Assembly: GCF_029962835.1 (NCBI RefSeq)
Contig: NC_080583.1
Coordinates: 3,457,001 to 3,521,000 of the forward strand
Reading direction: 5' to 3'
Origin: Magnolia sinica
Taxonomy: Eukaryota > Streptophyta > Magnoliopsida > Magnoliales > Magnoliaceae
Length of the DNA stretch: 64,000 bases
In this document: piece after piece, positions 21,031-33,170 of the stretch
How positions within the stretch are numbered: the first letter of the stretch is position 1
Layout of the letters: each line of letters starts with the position of its first letter
Position numbers and translations under genes: made by a program
The notes under the pieces: model-generated
Databases searched by the model: none
What the model was told of the DNA's origin: nothing
Seen by the model: the letters and a program-made list of their open reading frames with translations, nothing else

Positions 21031-22969
21031 CATGCGTGTTTATATTTACATAATATCTAAATTAAATAAACTTTACTGTTCATTTCATGTGTTATTTGAT
21101 CATGTCATCAGAATCGTCCAATCTTTGTGATTTTTGTTGGGTGGGCGGTGAAGAGTAGGCCACACTAAATGAACGGTATAAATCTTTCGATGGGGCTTTC
21201 AGCATGTCTCCGTGCAACTAGGAGCACTGTAACTTAAAATAGTGCTCTGAGAACAAGGATTATACCGTTACAAATTCCAGTGGGTCCAGTTCGGCCGGAA
21301 TATGATCATGCTAGACCATTGTGTAAGAGTGGATCACCATGGATTGGACATTACCATACATTTACAAATTCCCACTATTTCCTGTGGTGTGGTCTACTTG
21401 AGCTTCGGACATGCTTCGATTCCATGCTCATGCCAAAATGTGATGGTAAAATGGATGGACGGTGGGGATAGGACACATACGTCACGGTGGGCTCGGCTGG
21501 GAGTTTGTTCATGGAGGTATATGGAAAAGGGATAGATTTTTTTTAACAGTAGATGCTAAATTCACACTGTTTCCTTTGGTGTGGTCCACTTAAGCCTTGA
21601 GCATGCTTCATTTTTTGGCTAAAGCCTTGAAATTATCTGGTAAAATGGATGGACGGAGTGGATAAAATACATAAATAATGGTGGGGCCCGCAGATTATAT
21701 ACAGTACACAATCTGCTTCCCTCTTTGTATGCTTGGAAAAAAGGCAAGTGCAAAAAAAAAGAAAAAAAGAACAAAAAAAATTCCTCTCTTTGAGCTGGCA
21801 TTGCTATTTTCCCTTGTGAATGTAAGGAGAGTCCCATCAAATCAATGGCACCGATTATTGAGATACGACTCCATATCCAAAAGTCTAAGGTCCAGATGTA
21901 TCCTATTGTAATACATTGGGATGTATTATAGCATACATACAAACGAATCCCTTAACCAAAGCCCCCGAATCTTCTTACAAATAATACGGCTTCGGATTCC
22001 ACCTCGCAGCATCATTTCAGAATAAGCAAGATCTCAAATAAACAACGCAATCGGAAATACTTGGGCTTGAATGCCTACCGTTGAAAACTTCCTGTGGGCT
22101 ATAGAGGATTTGGATCAAGCTGATTTTTATGTTTTCCCTTCATCCAGATTTATGTTTGATAGGCAGATTGGATGGCAAATAAACGTCGTGGTGGGCTCCA
22201 TGAAGGTTTCAACGGTGGTTGTTACTATTCAAATTGCTTCCTGTGGTGTGATCCACTTGAGCTTTGGATCTGTCTCTATTTTTATTTCCATACTAAAATG
22301 AACACATAACATTAATGGACGGATGGGATAAAACATATACATCATGGTGGGGCCATATGGTTTTTTTCTTTTTTTAGCCTAGCAATAGCACGAGTCGCTG
22401 CCAAATCGGAGTCCTGCGAGCTCTGGAGGGCGCGGAGCGGATTTCCTGTGAAAGCCTCTACCACGTAGTTCAAGCGCTGGTATGCAAGGTGAGGCTCACA
22501 GTGGGGTGTTTTTGAGAAATCCGACCCGTCCATCCATTTTCCAAGTTCATTTTAGTATACCCCAAGAAATATAATGTAGATAAAAAAAATCAATGGGCCA
22601 CACGAGAGGAAACAGTAGAAATTCAGTTACCACCGTTGAAATAATCATATTGTTGAGCTAAATTTTTTGGCGTTTTCACTTCTCCTTCATCCCATTGTAA
22701 ATGACCTTATGGCCGGTTTGGATGTCATATAAACATCAAAGTAGAGCCACGAAACGTTTCAAGGGTAGAAATTTAATTTCCCAAATTTTCCTCTCACGTG
22801 GTCTACTCGAGTTTTAGATCCCCCTCGATTTTTCTGTGTTCTAAAATGAGCTGAAAAAGTAGATTCACTACGTGGATTTCTCACAAATGTTATAAATGTT
22901 ATAGTGAACCTCACCTAGCATCCCCGGGCATGAACTCGCTGCATAAAAGGCTTTTGGAGGAAATCCGTG
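20987..22969. repeat. Tandem duplication, copy 1
   Basis: It runs from ACATGTGTCGCATACGTGCAG to a GGAGGAAATCC near 22960. It is followed immediately by copy 2, which starts again with ACATGTGTCGCGTACGTGCAG. It holds MITE-family sequence (21540-21700 and 22075-22340), a CCCCGAATCTTCTTACAAAT segment and an A-rich run. No gene is recognised in it. Confidence 0.85.
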
Positions 22970-25900
22970 CACATGTGTCGCGTACGTGCAGTAATATGTG
23001 CGTACTAGCATGCGTGTTTATATTTACATAATATCTGAATTAAATAAACTTTTCTGTTCATTTCATGTGCTATTTGATCATGTCATCAGAATCGTCCAAT
23101 CTTTGTGATTTTTGTTGGGTGGGCGGTGAAGAGTAGGCCACACTAAATGAACGGTATAGATCTTTCGATGGGGCTTTCAGCATGTCTCCGCGCAACTAGG
23201 AGCACTGTAACTTATAATAGTGCTCCGAGAACAAGGATTAAACCGTTACAAATTCCAGTGGGTCCAGTTCGGCCGGAATATGATCATGCTAGACCGTTGT
23301 GTGAGAGTGGGTCACCATGGATTGGACATTACCATACATTTACAAATTCCCACTATTTCCTGTGGTGTGGTCTACTTCAGTGTAACGCCCTGGAAATCGG
23401 GGGCCGTACATATACTCGACTCCCGAGTTCCCAAGGTCACTTATAGCCAATTTTCATTAATATGTGATCCAATCTAAATGCGCAGCTTAGAAGTTCCTGA
23501 AGCATGAAACATAACCATGCCAGCGTACTAAAATGAGTGAAAACAAACATACATTCATATACATGACCAAATGTATAAAAGGGCGCATATGACGCTACCC
23601 AACAAAATTCCAAGAGAATAGCAAGTCCAAAAGAATAGAACTGAGCCCCCTGCTCAGTGATCCAATCTCGTCTCTCAAACTGGCGGTGAACCCTCCATCA
23701 ACTGGAAGTAGGATAGCCCGTCCTCCTCATCGAAGTTCGACTCGCCGGGCTCCTCCAGTCCTGAGTCACCTGCATCTATGAACGAGTCTAGTTGGTATTT
23801 TAAAATACCGTCCCAGAGTGGGAGTGAGTGATCAACTCAGTGGGCGCTATTAGTCTCAAGTTATCACATGCATCAATTATAATATGATCTTAATGAAAAG
23901 CAGACAATCACATTCGTCTAAATAATCTTGTTAATGCGCATGTATGCAGCATGACATGATGCATGCCCTCACCACAACGCTCCCTCGAGTGACATCATCT
24001 AACGATCGCAAATGACAACACTCCTTTAGTGCGACCTCGACTGCCAAGTCGCCACCTTAGTTAATGCGATGCAATGCATTCGTGTTAACCGAGTTGTTAG
24101 TTAGGTCCTTTCATCCAGCAAGTTGTGAATTCTGGTACGCCCCACGTATCATCGCCCTAAACGGGTTGCGAGGCCAAGACCCACCAATGCGTGAGGCCGA
24201 GGCCCCACGGTCCGTGATCCCGTCGGGTTCTTCATCTCCGACATCAAGCACATGAGGAGTGCCGTAAGAGGGGATCGCTCGCGGTCACTACGGGGAGGCG
24301 TGGTACCCCAGCATAGGTCGACAGCTCGGACACAGTGTCTCATTCCACCATGCCCGGCTCACAAGACTGTGGACCAATTTCAAGTGGGTTATTGATAGGC
24401 TACTACGGTTGTAGGGTATTCCAGGTTCCAAACATGTGTGAGCAAACAGGGTCAGGGTTAACATTCAAGGTTGGTCAGACGGTAGGCTAGACCTCACGAG
24501 TCAGGCGAAGGCGCGACGGACGACATCGAGCGCAAGAGGCCCATGTAGTCGAACTATTGCCGTCCATGCGTACCCACCCAGATCCATGGGTTTAGCCTTA
24601 AGGTATCCCTACCAATGAGGATATCGTCTCTCCTCATATTTTCTAATCAACCTAAGGGTATGAGAACAGTTCATAATACGCCAGCATCAAGGTTATCAAC
24701 AAACATAACAGTATCATGTTCACATATATCTCAACATATGATTCAAACACTCCTAATGAGCAAGCTACAACACCATGATTAAAGTGCAAGTGAGTAGTGT
24801 GGATTAGGGAGGAAGTTAATCACTTCCTACACCTCAAGGGTTTAAATATACATGAGCAATGATTTCTACACACTAGGAAGCTAACACAAATGAGAGAAAT
24901 CAACCAAACATGAGCATGAAATCATCCATATACCAAATCATGTGAGAGGCTAAATCAATCATCAAGGAGCACCAAACATGCAAATCCATGCAATTCCAAC
25001 AACATATCATTCCTAGGTCTCCTCTAGATTCTTCAATACAACACTCCAAAACATACAAATTATTAAACTCATACTATAATTTGTGCTAGGCCACCTAAGG
25101 ATAATAGTCCGTACCTATGGTTTGTTGGAGATTCAGAAAACGCCCAAGGAAAGAGGGCTTTCGGGTCGATCAACCGGAATCCCTAAAACAAGCTCTTGCA
25201 TGTTAGAATTCCAAGCCAAACCCACCTTTTTACATGGATTTCAAGAAGAATGGGTGAAAACCTTACCTAGGCAACGCACGGTCGGTTGTTGAAGTCAAGG
25301 AGGAGAGTTTCTGCTTGTAAGAGAGGTAGGGAGTTGGAAGGGTTGACTCTCTTGGGGCCCCACTTTGATCTAGGGTCCACCTTGAATCTCCTTCTCTCAC
25401 ACTATCTTCTCCTCTTAGCTCCTTCACTCTCTTTCTCTCTTGGTGGTTGTAGCAATTGAGAGAGAGTTATGAGAGATAGGGTTTATTCCCTAGACTTGAG
25501 CCTTTTGGTTTTAAGTTTCCTCAAATTCCTAAAATAATCAACTAGGACTTACTTTTGGAGTTGGTGTGGCCCTAATACTCCTTTGACCACCAAACTTGGT
25601 GGGTAAGTGCCCTATGGTCTGGTTAGGGCCCGTGTAAAATTTGGGAACAAACGGATGGACGGTTGTGGGGGTTGAGTCAAGGGTTCTAATATTTAAACGG
25701 CCCTGAGGGGTCCATTCTGATGATTGGAGTGGCTCTGGTGGTCCTATGGCTATGAAATTTCTATAATAGATGCTTCATGGCCCGATGAAGAGCCATGTAA
25801 AATTTGGGGACGATCTGATATGGGGTTTGGTCATACGGGTCCGATTTGTGATCGACGGTCACCGTCCCACGATCGGGTCCCAGAATTGGTGGACGGGTAT

Positions 25901-27835
25901 AGAAAAATCCATTAGACCTCCACTGTAAATGTGGAAGAGATTCGACGGTTGGATAGTCCGATATCTCGGTTTCATTTGCAAGCGCCAGATTTCGGTCCTG
26001 ACATTGGTGGGGTGCATTTAGTCAATGCCAGATCCCACTTCTGGGTGTCCGCTGAGTCCGTGGTCCGCGATGGTCCACAAGCCCAGTGAGGTTTACGGTT
26101 TCCTTTATTTTCAAAATTTTCTGACCTTCATGTGTCACGGTGTAGCCCATACGGGCTGCCGCTAAGGGCAAATGAGTCATCTGGCTCGACGGCCCGCACC
26201 GGGTCCTGCCATGACCCGACCAGTTTATTCTAATGGGCTACTCCTAGGTTGATCTGATTGTGGTATCTCACCACGCATGGTTTAAATGATCGGTCCTGCG
26301 GAAAATCCTACGTGGACGCCCCAGGGCACTGTACTGGTTGGATGAGTTGTTACATTCAGCTTTGGACATGCTTCGATTCCATGCTCATGCCAAAATGTGA
26401 TGCTAAAATGGATGGACAGTGGGGATAGGACACATACGTCACGGTGGGCTCGACTGAGAGTTTGTTCATGGAGGTATATGGAAAAGGGATAGATTTTTTT
26501 AACAGTAGATGCTCAATTCACACTGTTTCCTTTGGTGTGGTCCACTTAAGCCTCGAGCATTCTTCATTTTTTTGGCTAAAGCCTTGAAATTATCTGGTAA
26601 AATGGACGGACGGAGTGGATAAAATACATAAATAATGGTGGGGCCCGCGGAGTATATACAGTACACAATCTGCTTCCCACTTTGTATGCTTGAAAAAAAA
26701 AAAAAAAATCCTCTCTTGAGGTGGCATTGCTATTTTCCCTTATGAATGTAAGGAGAGTCCATCAAATCAATGGCACCGATTATTGAGATACGACCCCACA
26801 TCCAAAAGTCTAAGGTCCAGATGTATCCTATAGTCATACATTGGGATGTATTATAGCATACATACAAACGAATCCCTTAACCAAAGCCCCCGAATCTTCT
26901 TACAAATAATACGGCTTTGGATTCCACCTCGGTGCATCATTCCAGCATAAGCAAGATCTCAAATCAACAACGCAATCGGAAATACTTGGGCTTGAATGCC
27001 TACCGTTGAAAACTTCCTGTGGGCTATAGAGGATTTGGATCAAGCCGATTTTTATGTTTTCCCTTCATCCAGATTTATGTTTGATAGGCAGATTGGATGG
27101 CAAATAAACCTCGTGGTGGGCTCCATGAAGGTTTCAACGGTGGTTGTTACTATCCAAATTGCTTCCCGTGGTGTGGTCCAATTGAGCTTTGGATCTGTCT
27201 CTATTTTTTATTTTTTATTTTTTATTTCCATACTAAAATGAACACACAACACTAATGGACGGATGGGATAAAACACATAGCATGAGTCGCTGCCGAATCG
27301 GGGTCCTACGAGCTCTGGAGGGCGCGGAGCGGATTTCCTGTGAAAGCCTCTACCACGTAGTTCATGCGCTGGTATGCATGGTGAGGCCCACAGTAGGGTG
27401 TTTGTGAGAAATCCGACCCGTCCATCCATTTTGTGAGTTCGTTTTAGCATACCCCCATAAATATAATGTAGATAAAAAAAATCAAGTGGGCCACACGAGA
27501 GGATACAGTAGAAATTCAGTTACCACCGTTGAAATATTCATATTATTGAGCTAAATTTTTCGGTGTTTTCACTTCCCCTTCATCCCATTGTAAATGACCT
27601 TATAGCCGGTTTGGCTGTCATACAAACATCAAAGTAGAGCATGAAAGGTTTCAAGGGTAGAAATTTATTTCCCCAAATTTTCCTCTCACGTGGCCTACTC
27701 GAGTTTTAGATCTGCCTCGATATTTCTGTGTTCTAAAATGAGCTGAGAAAATAGATTCACTACGTGGATTTCCCACAAATATTATAGTGAACCCCACCTA
27801 GCATCACGGTGCATGAACTCGCTGTGTGAGGAAAT
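22970..27835. repeat. Tandem duplication, copy 2, split by an LTR-like element
   Basis: 22970-23380 matches copy 1 from about 20987, and 26355-27835 matches copy 1 from about 21395 to its end. Between them lies the 23381-26354 element. Identity by eye is high (mostly single-base changes and small indels), so the duplication is young and the insertion younger still. Copy 1 gives the exact empty site near 21395 (GGTCTACTTGAGCTTCGG). Confidence 0.9.
23381..26354. mobile_element. 3.0-kb LTR-like element (probable solo LTR), TSD TTCAG
   Basis: It begins TGTAACGCCCTGGAAATC and ends GGATGAGTTGTTACA, and is flanked by TTCAG at 23376-23380 and 26355-26359. The undisrupted paralogous site is present in copy 1 of the tandem duplication, which confirms both borders. 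It is homologous end to end with 60051-63067: shared landmarks are CCGTCCCAGAGTGGGAGTG near 23811, GGCCACCTAAGGATAATAG near 25091, and the GACGCC-rich right end. Ends and size fit a solo LTR of a large Ty3/gypsy family. No internal coding sequence is present. Confidence 0.85.
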
Positions 27836-28280
27836 CCATGTCCATCTTGTACATCTGTCCAACTAATTTTCTAGCCAATTTTTCACATGGTCCCAAAAAT
27901 TAAGTAGATCCAAATCTAAGGTGGACCACACCACAGGAAACTGTAGTGATTGAACGGCCACCATTAAAAACATCTCAGGGCCCATCTTAAGCAGATCCGT
28001 AATGTTTATTTGTCATCTAACCCGTTGATAAGGTCAACCAGATCTGGATGAAGGGAAAATACAAAGATCAGCTTGATCCAAAACTTCACTAGCCTATTAA
28101 ACGTTTTTAATGGTCATTTAGCACTTCTTCCAATGGTTGGGTCCACCAGATAGTTGGATCTGCTTAAGCTCTCTTTTAACCCCCTAAAATGAGTTAAAAA
28201 AACGGATGGGTGACGTGGATATACAACACATTTATCAAAATGGACCCCACACAGGCGTTACTGCTAATCCACTCCTCCAC
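27836..28280. mobile_element. GTGGGCCCACC-family MITE just upstream of a peptide gene
   Basis: Family words are in order: CATGGTCCCAAAAATTAAG, GGTGGACCACACCACAGG, GATGAAGGGAAAATACAAAGATCAGC (shorter matches), TTGATCCAAAACTTC and GGTGACGTGGATATACAACAC. It ends close to the promoter block at 28287. Confidence 0.6.
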
Positions 28281-28286
28281 CAAAAT

Positions 28287-28332
28287 GCCAACCTGTAATA
28301 ATCTAATTTTGGAAGATTAAAAGGTTATAAAA
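28287..28332 (+). promoter_or_regulatory. Core promoter of the first intact peptide gene
   Basis: GCCAACCTGTAATAATCTA (28287-28305) and TATAAAA (28326-28332) precede the start codon at 28374. The same 19-mer and TATAAAA occur at 44669-44687 and 44708-44714 ahead of the second intact gene. The spacing from 19-mer start to TATA is exactly 39 bp in both. Conservation of sequence and spacing in otherwise diverged flanks argues for function. Confidence 0.7.
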
Positions 28333-28373
28333 TGCCTTACATTTTCTTAATAACATAATTGCATTTTGAAGCC

Positions 28374-31015
28374 ATGGCTAAGATCAACAACACCGTTCTT
28401 GTAGTTCTTCTCTTCTTATTTTTTTCAAGCCTGTTTTCTCTTCTTGAAGGTAAGTAAATCCCAATTATTTGTTTTTGTGTGGCCCACTTGAGTTTTTCAT
28501 TGGGTTGATCTTGAGTCATCAAAGAGAACAGAAAGAAGTCCATATAATGGACGGATTAGATTTCATGTACATATAATAATAAGCCCTGCTCATCGCATGG
28601 TAGGTTTAACTTAACCTTCAATGCACTATACTGGTAGGGACCATTGAATTTGGAGGATAGAATCTCTACAAATTTAAATGGTCTAAATATCATATGGGCT
28701 ATTATGTGAATTTGGAGGACTTTTTATTTTTATTATTTTATTTATTTATTTATGGTTGCCTATTTTTATTTTTATTTTTCAATGATTTTTGTCATCTTAT
28801 GATTGAATAAACTCGGTTTTGAGACACGGTTTGGCTAGTGATGCTGCCACTAACTACAGCTGGTGCTTTTGCGGGCTCCACTGTGATGTATGTATTTCAT
28901 CCACACTGTCCATTCATTTTTTTCAGATCATTTTATGGGTTGTTTTAATAACAACGCAGATCTAAAACTCAGGTGGACTACACCAGCGAAAAACAGTAGT
29001 GATTGAACGCTCACCATTAAAAGCCTTGTAGGGCCAATTGTATTGTTTATTTGGGATCATACATGTTGTTGAGGTCATACAGACTTTGGACGAAGGAAGA
29101 GAAACAAATATCAAATTCATCAAAAACTTTTGTATCCAAGGAAGTTTTTAATGGTGGGTGTTTAATCAACATGGTTTCCTGTGGTGTGGTCCACTTGAGA
29201 TTTGGATCTGTCTCATTTTTTGGATCATACCATAAAATGATCTTGAAAAATGCATGGACAGTTGGGATGAAACACATACATCATGATGGGCTCACAGAGC
29301 ACCGACCACTAGCTATTGGCAATAGCTAGTGGTAGGGTCCTAGCCAATCCAGCTCGATTTTGAAGGCATCACAGTATCTCGGTGGGGCTCACTTGATTCA
29401 TGAGTTTGATGGCCTACACACAACACAGTAGGCCACAGTTGAAAAAAGCCTATCAGAAATTAGGTGGGGCCCACTTTCCTAGATGATCCTAATCAGATAT
29501 TGCCATTGATGGGAATCTTCTGGATAATTGTTAAAGAAAAACATCCCAACCTTTTGATGCTATGACCAGCTACTAGACGGTTGAGATGAAAAGAGACAGC
29601 CGTCCGGATTCTCCAGAGCAAAACCCGAACATTGAGAAGGGAATAATATATCAATCCGGTAAATCTCCAAGAAGTCCCTGTAGACACCCACCATTTCAAC
29701 GGTGTGGATCATTGATCATGGCCCCACATGCAGGAAATCCAACTCCTCAGCAAACACAGACATTTGCTGATGAGCTGGACCGTAGAGTTCCTCTCATCAA
29801 CCATGGTTGCCACGTTTACGGAGTCTTCCTCCATATCAAACCGTACCTATGCTGCCCACTAGGTAGACGGCCCAGATCCACCATTTATCCTTCCAATTCC
29901 AAGTGGAAGCCAGAATCCTACAACACTCGTTGTATGCAACAAAAAGATCCGTGGCGCCCACTGTGATGTGTGTTTCATATCCTCTCCGTCCATCATTTCA
30001 GACATCTCTCGTGGTAGGATCTGAGACAAAAATCAGGCTGATCGAGAACGAAAGTGGGCCACACCACAGGGAAGAGTACTGATGGTGAAGCCTACCACTG
30101 AAACCTTACCTCGGCCAACATGATGTTTATATGCCATCCAACCCACTCATAAGTTGACTCCTTCGTGGATGAAGTGAAAACGACATATCAGTCCGATCCA
30201 AAATTACGGCAGGCCTCAAGAAGGTTTCAAATGTAGGCAACCCATCCAAACATTTCCCTGTGTCATGGCCCACCTGTATCTTTTATAAATCTTATTTTTT
30301 GATACACTTCCCATCATGAGATGACTGAAACGATAGACCGAGTGGATTTGACAGATCCACTTACAGGTAGAGGTGGGCATTGAGTGGAGTCGAACCGGAT
30401 TGGGTCCAACTCGACTTATCTGATTTTTTAAGAACCTCGCCCGAACTCGATTCAATCCAGGACCGAGTCCAGCGGGGCTGACTCGATCTGATCCAAATTA
30501 TTGCTAGCCGGACCTGAACTGAATTCGATACAATCTACAATCAGATTTGAGTGGTTTTATTCGATCCGCATCGATCCAGGCCTTCGGTTCGATTTGTATC
30601 GGGTCGGATTTGCCAAGATGGTTCGGATTCTGCCCAGCTTACAGGTGAGCCCCACGTATATTTGTTGCATGGGCGCCAATATTCTCGTCCTTTGAAACAC
30701 GTACTCTACGTCTCTACGATATCATATATCCTTGCGAATTCAATGTTTGCCACTTCTCTTCTATTTTCGTACACAGGCAGCGGCGATGTGATCAATGGAC
30801 CCGAGATCACAGATTCTAGACCGTTGATGTCGATGAGAGGGACGAAGATATTTATCAAGCCATGTTACAAGTCAAGTTGCAAAGATGAAGCGAGTGGACA
30901 AGATCAAATCCTCGATCCCATCTGTTGGTGTTGCATGAAAACCAATATTTGCTACACCGTCCAAGAGGTCTGCTGGGCCAAATGTCCGGACAATCCACCA
31001 TCTCATGCCCCGTGA
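28374..31015 (+). CDS. Secreted eight-cysteine peptide, ESF1/MEG-like (two exons)
   Basis: Exon 1 is 28374-28449 (25 codons plus one base; donor GAAG|GTAAGT). Exon 2 is 30777-31015 (acceptor TACACAG; stop TGA). The join is phase 1 and gives 104 residues. Residues 1-25 form a hydrophobic signal peptide (MAKINNTVLVVLLFLFFSSL). The mature part has eight cysteines at 55, 60, 75, 77, 78, 84, 91 and 95: C-X4-C-X14-C-X-CC-X5-C-X6-C-X3-C with a CWCC core. This spacing and the two-exon layout best fit the EMBRYO SURROUNDING FACTOR 1 / Maternally Expressed Gene peptides. Those are secreted peptides acting around the embryo or in seed transfer cells. That assignment is from memory of the family; another defensin-like class is possible. 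The 2.3-kb intron is packed with MITEs. Confidence 0.78.
28830..29345. mobile_element. Mutator-type MITE in the peptide gene intron
   Basis: The left end has GGCTAGTGATGCTGCCACTA and the right end GCTAGTGGTAGGGTCCTAGCC. Inside are ATGTATGTATTTCATCCACAC and, complementary, GATGAAACACATACATCATG, showing the family's long inverted repeats. It lies in the intron of the 28374-31015 gene. Target duplication not resolved. Confidence 0.65.
29346..29744. other. Intron remainder of the first peptide gene
   Basis: Nothing recognisable. The 126-residue frame starting at 29586 runs into the duplicated MITE and shows no domain or signal features. Confidence 0.5.
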
Positions 31016-31320
31016 TCATATCATCTTTTTCATGCACGTGTGCACTTGTGTCACGTACGTGCACTAAGATGTTCGTATCGCAGAATATCTTTATCTAATG
31101 AGCTCTACCGTTCCTTCTCTGTTTTCATTGCCTTCGAATAATAATAATGATAATAATAATAATAATGAACTTTACCGTTCATTTTATGGCTATTTGATCA
31201 TGTGATTACAATAGACCAATCTTTGTGATTTTGTTGGGTGGGCCGTGAACAGGCTAGATGGACATTTCAGATCTCTCGATGAGACTTTCTGGCATATTCC
31301 CATGCAACTAGGAGAACTAT
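29745..31320. repeat. Duplicated segment B (homologous to 19024-21240)
   Basis: This includes the 3' part of the intron, exon 2 and the 3' flank of the peptide gene. It carries the empty site CAACCATGG at 29798-29806 for the 19103-19602 MITE and, uniquely, the 30368-30637 insertion. Confidence 0.8.
30368..30637. mobile_element. 270-bp hAT-type MITE, TSD CTTACAGG
   Basis: It begins TAGAGGTGGGCATTG and ends GATTCTGCCCAG (GGGCA/TGCCC inverted termini). A perfect 8-bp duplication CTTACAGG flanks it at 30360-30367 and 30638-30645; eight bases is the hAT signature. The duplicated segment at about 20145-20160 lacks the insert. The interior consists of CGAACCGGATTGGG, GACCGAGTC and similar words. 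It is in the intron, about 130 bp before the exon 2 acceptor. Confidence 0.85.
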
Positions 31321-31328
31321 ACTTACAA

Positions 31329-31493
31329 CACCCAGATCCATAGCTCAACTGGCAGTTTGAGTGGAGATGCCTCGTTTCAACACTCGATGTCTTAGTATCC
31401 ATACTAGTGGGGGTGGCTAACATGGAGTGTGTGTACTGACATGGGTGTAAACTAACAAGCTAACTCAAAAAAAAAAAAAGAAAAAAAAAAAAG
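31329..31493 (+). mobile_element. tRNA-derived SINE, copy 3
   Basis: It has the same structure as 5303-5446: CACCCAGATCCATAGCTCAAC, A- and B-box-like segments (B box degraded to AGTATCCATAC), GTGGGGGTGGCTAAC, AACAAGCTAAC and a long A-rich tail. Confidence 0.8.
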
Positions 31494-31513
31494 AGATCAC
31501 TAAATACTTACTA

Positions 31514-31627
31514 CACCCAGATCCATAGCTCAACTGACAGGCTAAGTGGAGATACCTCGTTTCAACACTTGAGGTCTTGGTATCGATCCCTAGTGGGGGT
31601 GGCTAAACTTGGAGTGTGTGTGCTAAC
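31514..31627 (+). mobile_element. tRNA-derived SINE, copy 4, 3'-truncated
   Basis: A second copy starts 20 bp after the tail of the previous one. It has an intact A-box-like TAGCTCAACTGACAGG and B-box-like GGTATCGATCCC, and it is cut after GGAGTGTGTGTGCTAAC. Confidence 0.75.
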
Positions 31628-32280
31628 TTCGATTGCATACTAATCCTTTCAGTACCAAAATGCTACTTTGAAGTATGTGATTTATATACACCATTCATCT
31701 ATTTTGCCAACTCATTCTAGGGAGTGAGCTCAAAAATATGGCAGATCTAAATCTCAGATGGACTATGTCAAAGAAAACAATGGTGATTTAATGCCTATCA
31801 TCATAAACTGTTTTTTGGTCACAAAAAGTTTTGGGTCGAGCTGTGTGTTATTCCTTTGTGTAGATCTTCGTGCCCTATTCAACAAGTCTGATGACAAATA
31901 AATATTACAATGTGCGTGGGAAATTCATTAGATTTGTAAAGTTGAATGTGATTTTTTTCTGAATTAAATAAAATAAATAAATAAATAAAAATCAAAATTC
32001 CAAGATCTTGAGAGTTTCATATAGAATTTTTTAAATTCAAAATTAAACTTTAAAATGCTAGATCATACATGAAATTCAATGGTCTATGATGTTTCAATGT
32101 CAATGATAATTCTTTGGCGTGGAGGTATTTTCGCAATCTATCTTAATGTTGGAGACATTTAAATAGTACAAATAATTTCTAGTAGGTACAAAGGAATTCT
32201 ACAACCATCCATAAGAATTTCCTTTGGAAGGAGGTTGGAAATCTCATTCTATACTTCATCTTCACACACACACACACACA

Positions 32281-32334
<54 letters not shown>

Positions 32335-33170
32335 TATTTACGCACCTAATATGATAGGAAAGAGGTTAGGGTTTATAAGGACTTTCAGTATAATACTCTG
32401 CCACCCTATGCACTACTATATAACTTATTATGAGATGAGTATGTTGATTCACTTTATCCATGCATATACTCATGAATAAATTCTTCCAATATTATTTACT
32501 AATTAGAAGTGGATCATTAGGTTATTATTGAGTTCGATCAAAACAATTTTCATTGTTAAAACAAGATTACAATGATTAAAAACTTATAAAAAGTCAATTT
32601 CTCACCCATCATTTACATTTCATTTAGTATAATTACTTTACCTTTTTAGTAATCAATTACATTTTCAAGTATAATTTTTTACTTTTTGCATGCTATTTAC
32701 ATTTCAGTGTAATATGTAACATTAATCAAGTAATTGATAACTTAGTTGTAGTTTGGATCTATACTCATACATTAGATTCAGTTTTCTATCTAGGATTTCT
32801 TTTTTCATTTATTTTTATTTTTTTCTTTTATCTAAATTAAAAAGTTATTTAGTACGAAAGTCAAAAGTATAATCCATCGTCAAATGACAAACCTTACCTG
32901 ATGAATATTGACTGATCTTATTTGTATATTGAGTGAGTGGCTGTATAGGTGATCGATTTCATTCAATATCAATCATATACAACATATCTACATGCTAAGC
33001 GCTTGGGTTATCATCGTTGGGTTTGAATTGAGCTGCATATTCAATTCTTGACGGCACACAGTTACCGAAACTTTCTTTGTTAGAACGCTTTGGGATGCCA
33101 TCAATTTGACTTTTAACATCTACTTATATGGCCAGATAGGAACCTTTAATGTTGGACCAACATGTTGTTG
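31628..33170. other. AT-rich intergenic sequence
   Basis: One diverged MITE-family fragment (about 31640-31930: ATTTATATACACCATTCATC, AGATGGACTATGTC) is present. The rest is AT-rich with no gene recognised. Confidence 0.5.
32263..32334. repeat. (CA)n-(CT)n-(CA)n compound microsatellite
   Basis: About 10 CA, about 19 CT and about 8 CA dinucleotides run uninterrupted. Confidence 0.95.

Larger units (their letters stand above)
19024..21240. repeat. Duplicated segment A (homologous to 29745-31320)
   Basis: From about 19070 (ACCGTAGAGTTCCTCTCAT) to about 21240 (CAACTAGGAGCACTGTAAC) this follows the same order as 29745-31320. The order is a MITE, peptide-gene exon 2, and a 3' flank with GATCATGTGATTACAATAGACC-type sequence. 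It differs by a MULE-MITE at 19103-19602, present only here, and by a 270-bp hAT-type MITE present only in the other copy. The left breakpoint lies inside what is intron in the other copy, which explains why no first exon is found here. Confidence 0.8.

Noticed and set aside
20750..21053. Three overlapping 70-88-residue frames, Cys/His-rich
   Set aside because: They come from the alternating purine-pyrimidine tract, with frames open on both strands.
23381..26354. DNA transposon with TGTAAC/GTTACA inverted ends
   Set aside because: The inverted repeat is only about 6 bp and the duplication is 5 bp; TG...CA ends and length suit an LTR better.
29586..29966. 126-residue plus-strand open frame
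   Set aside because: It crosses an intron remnant and a MITE and has no signal, domain or family similarity that I recognise.
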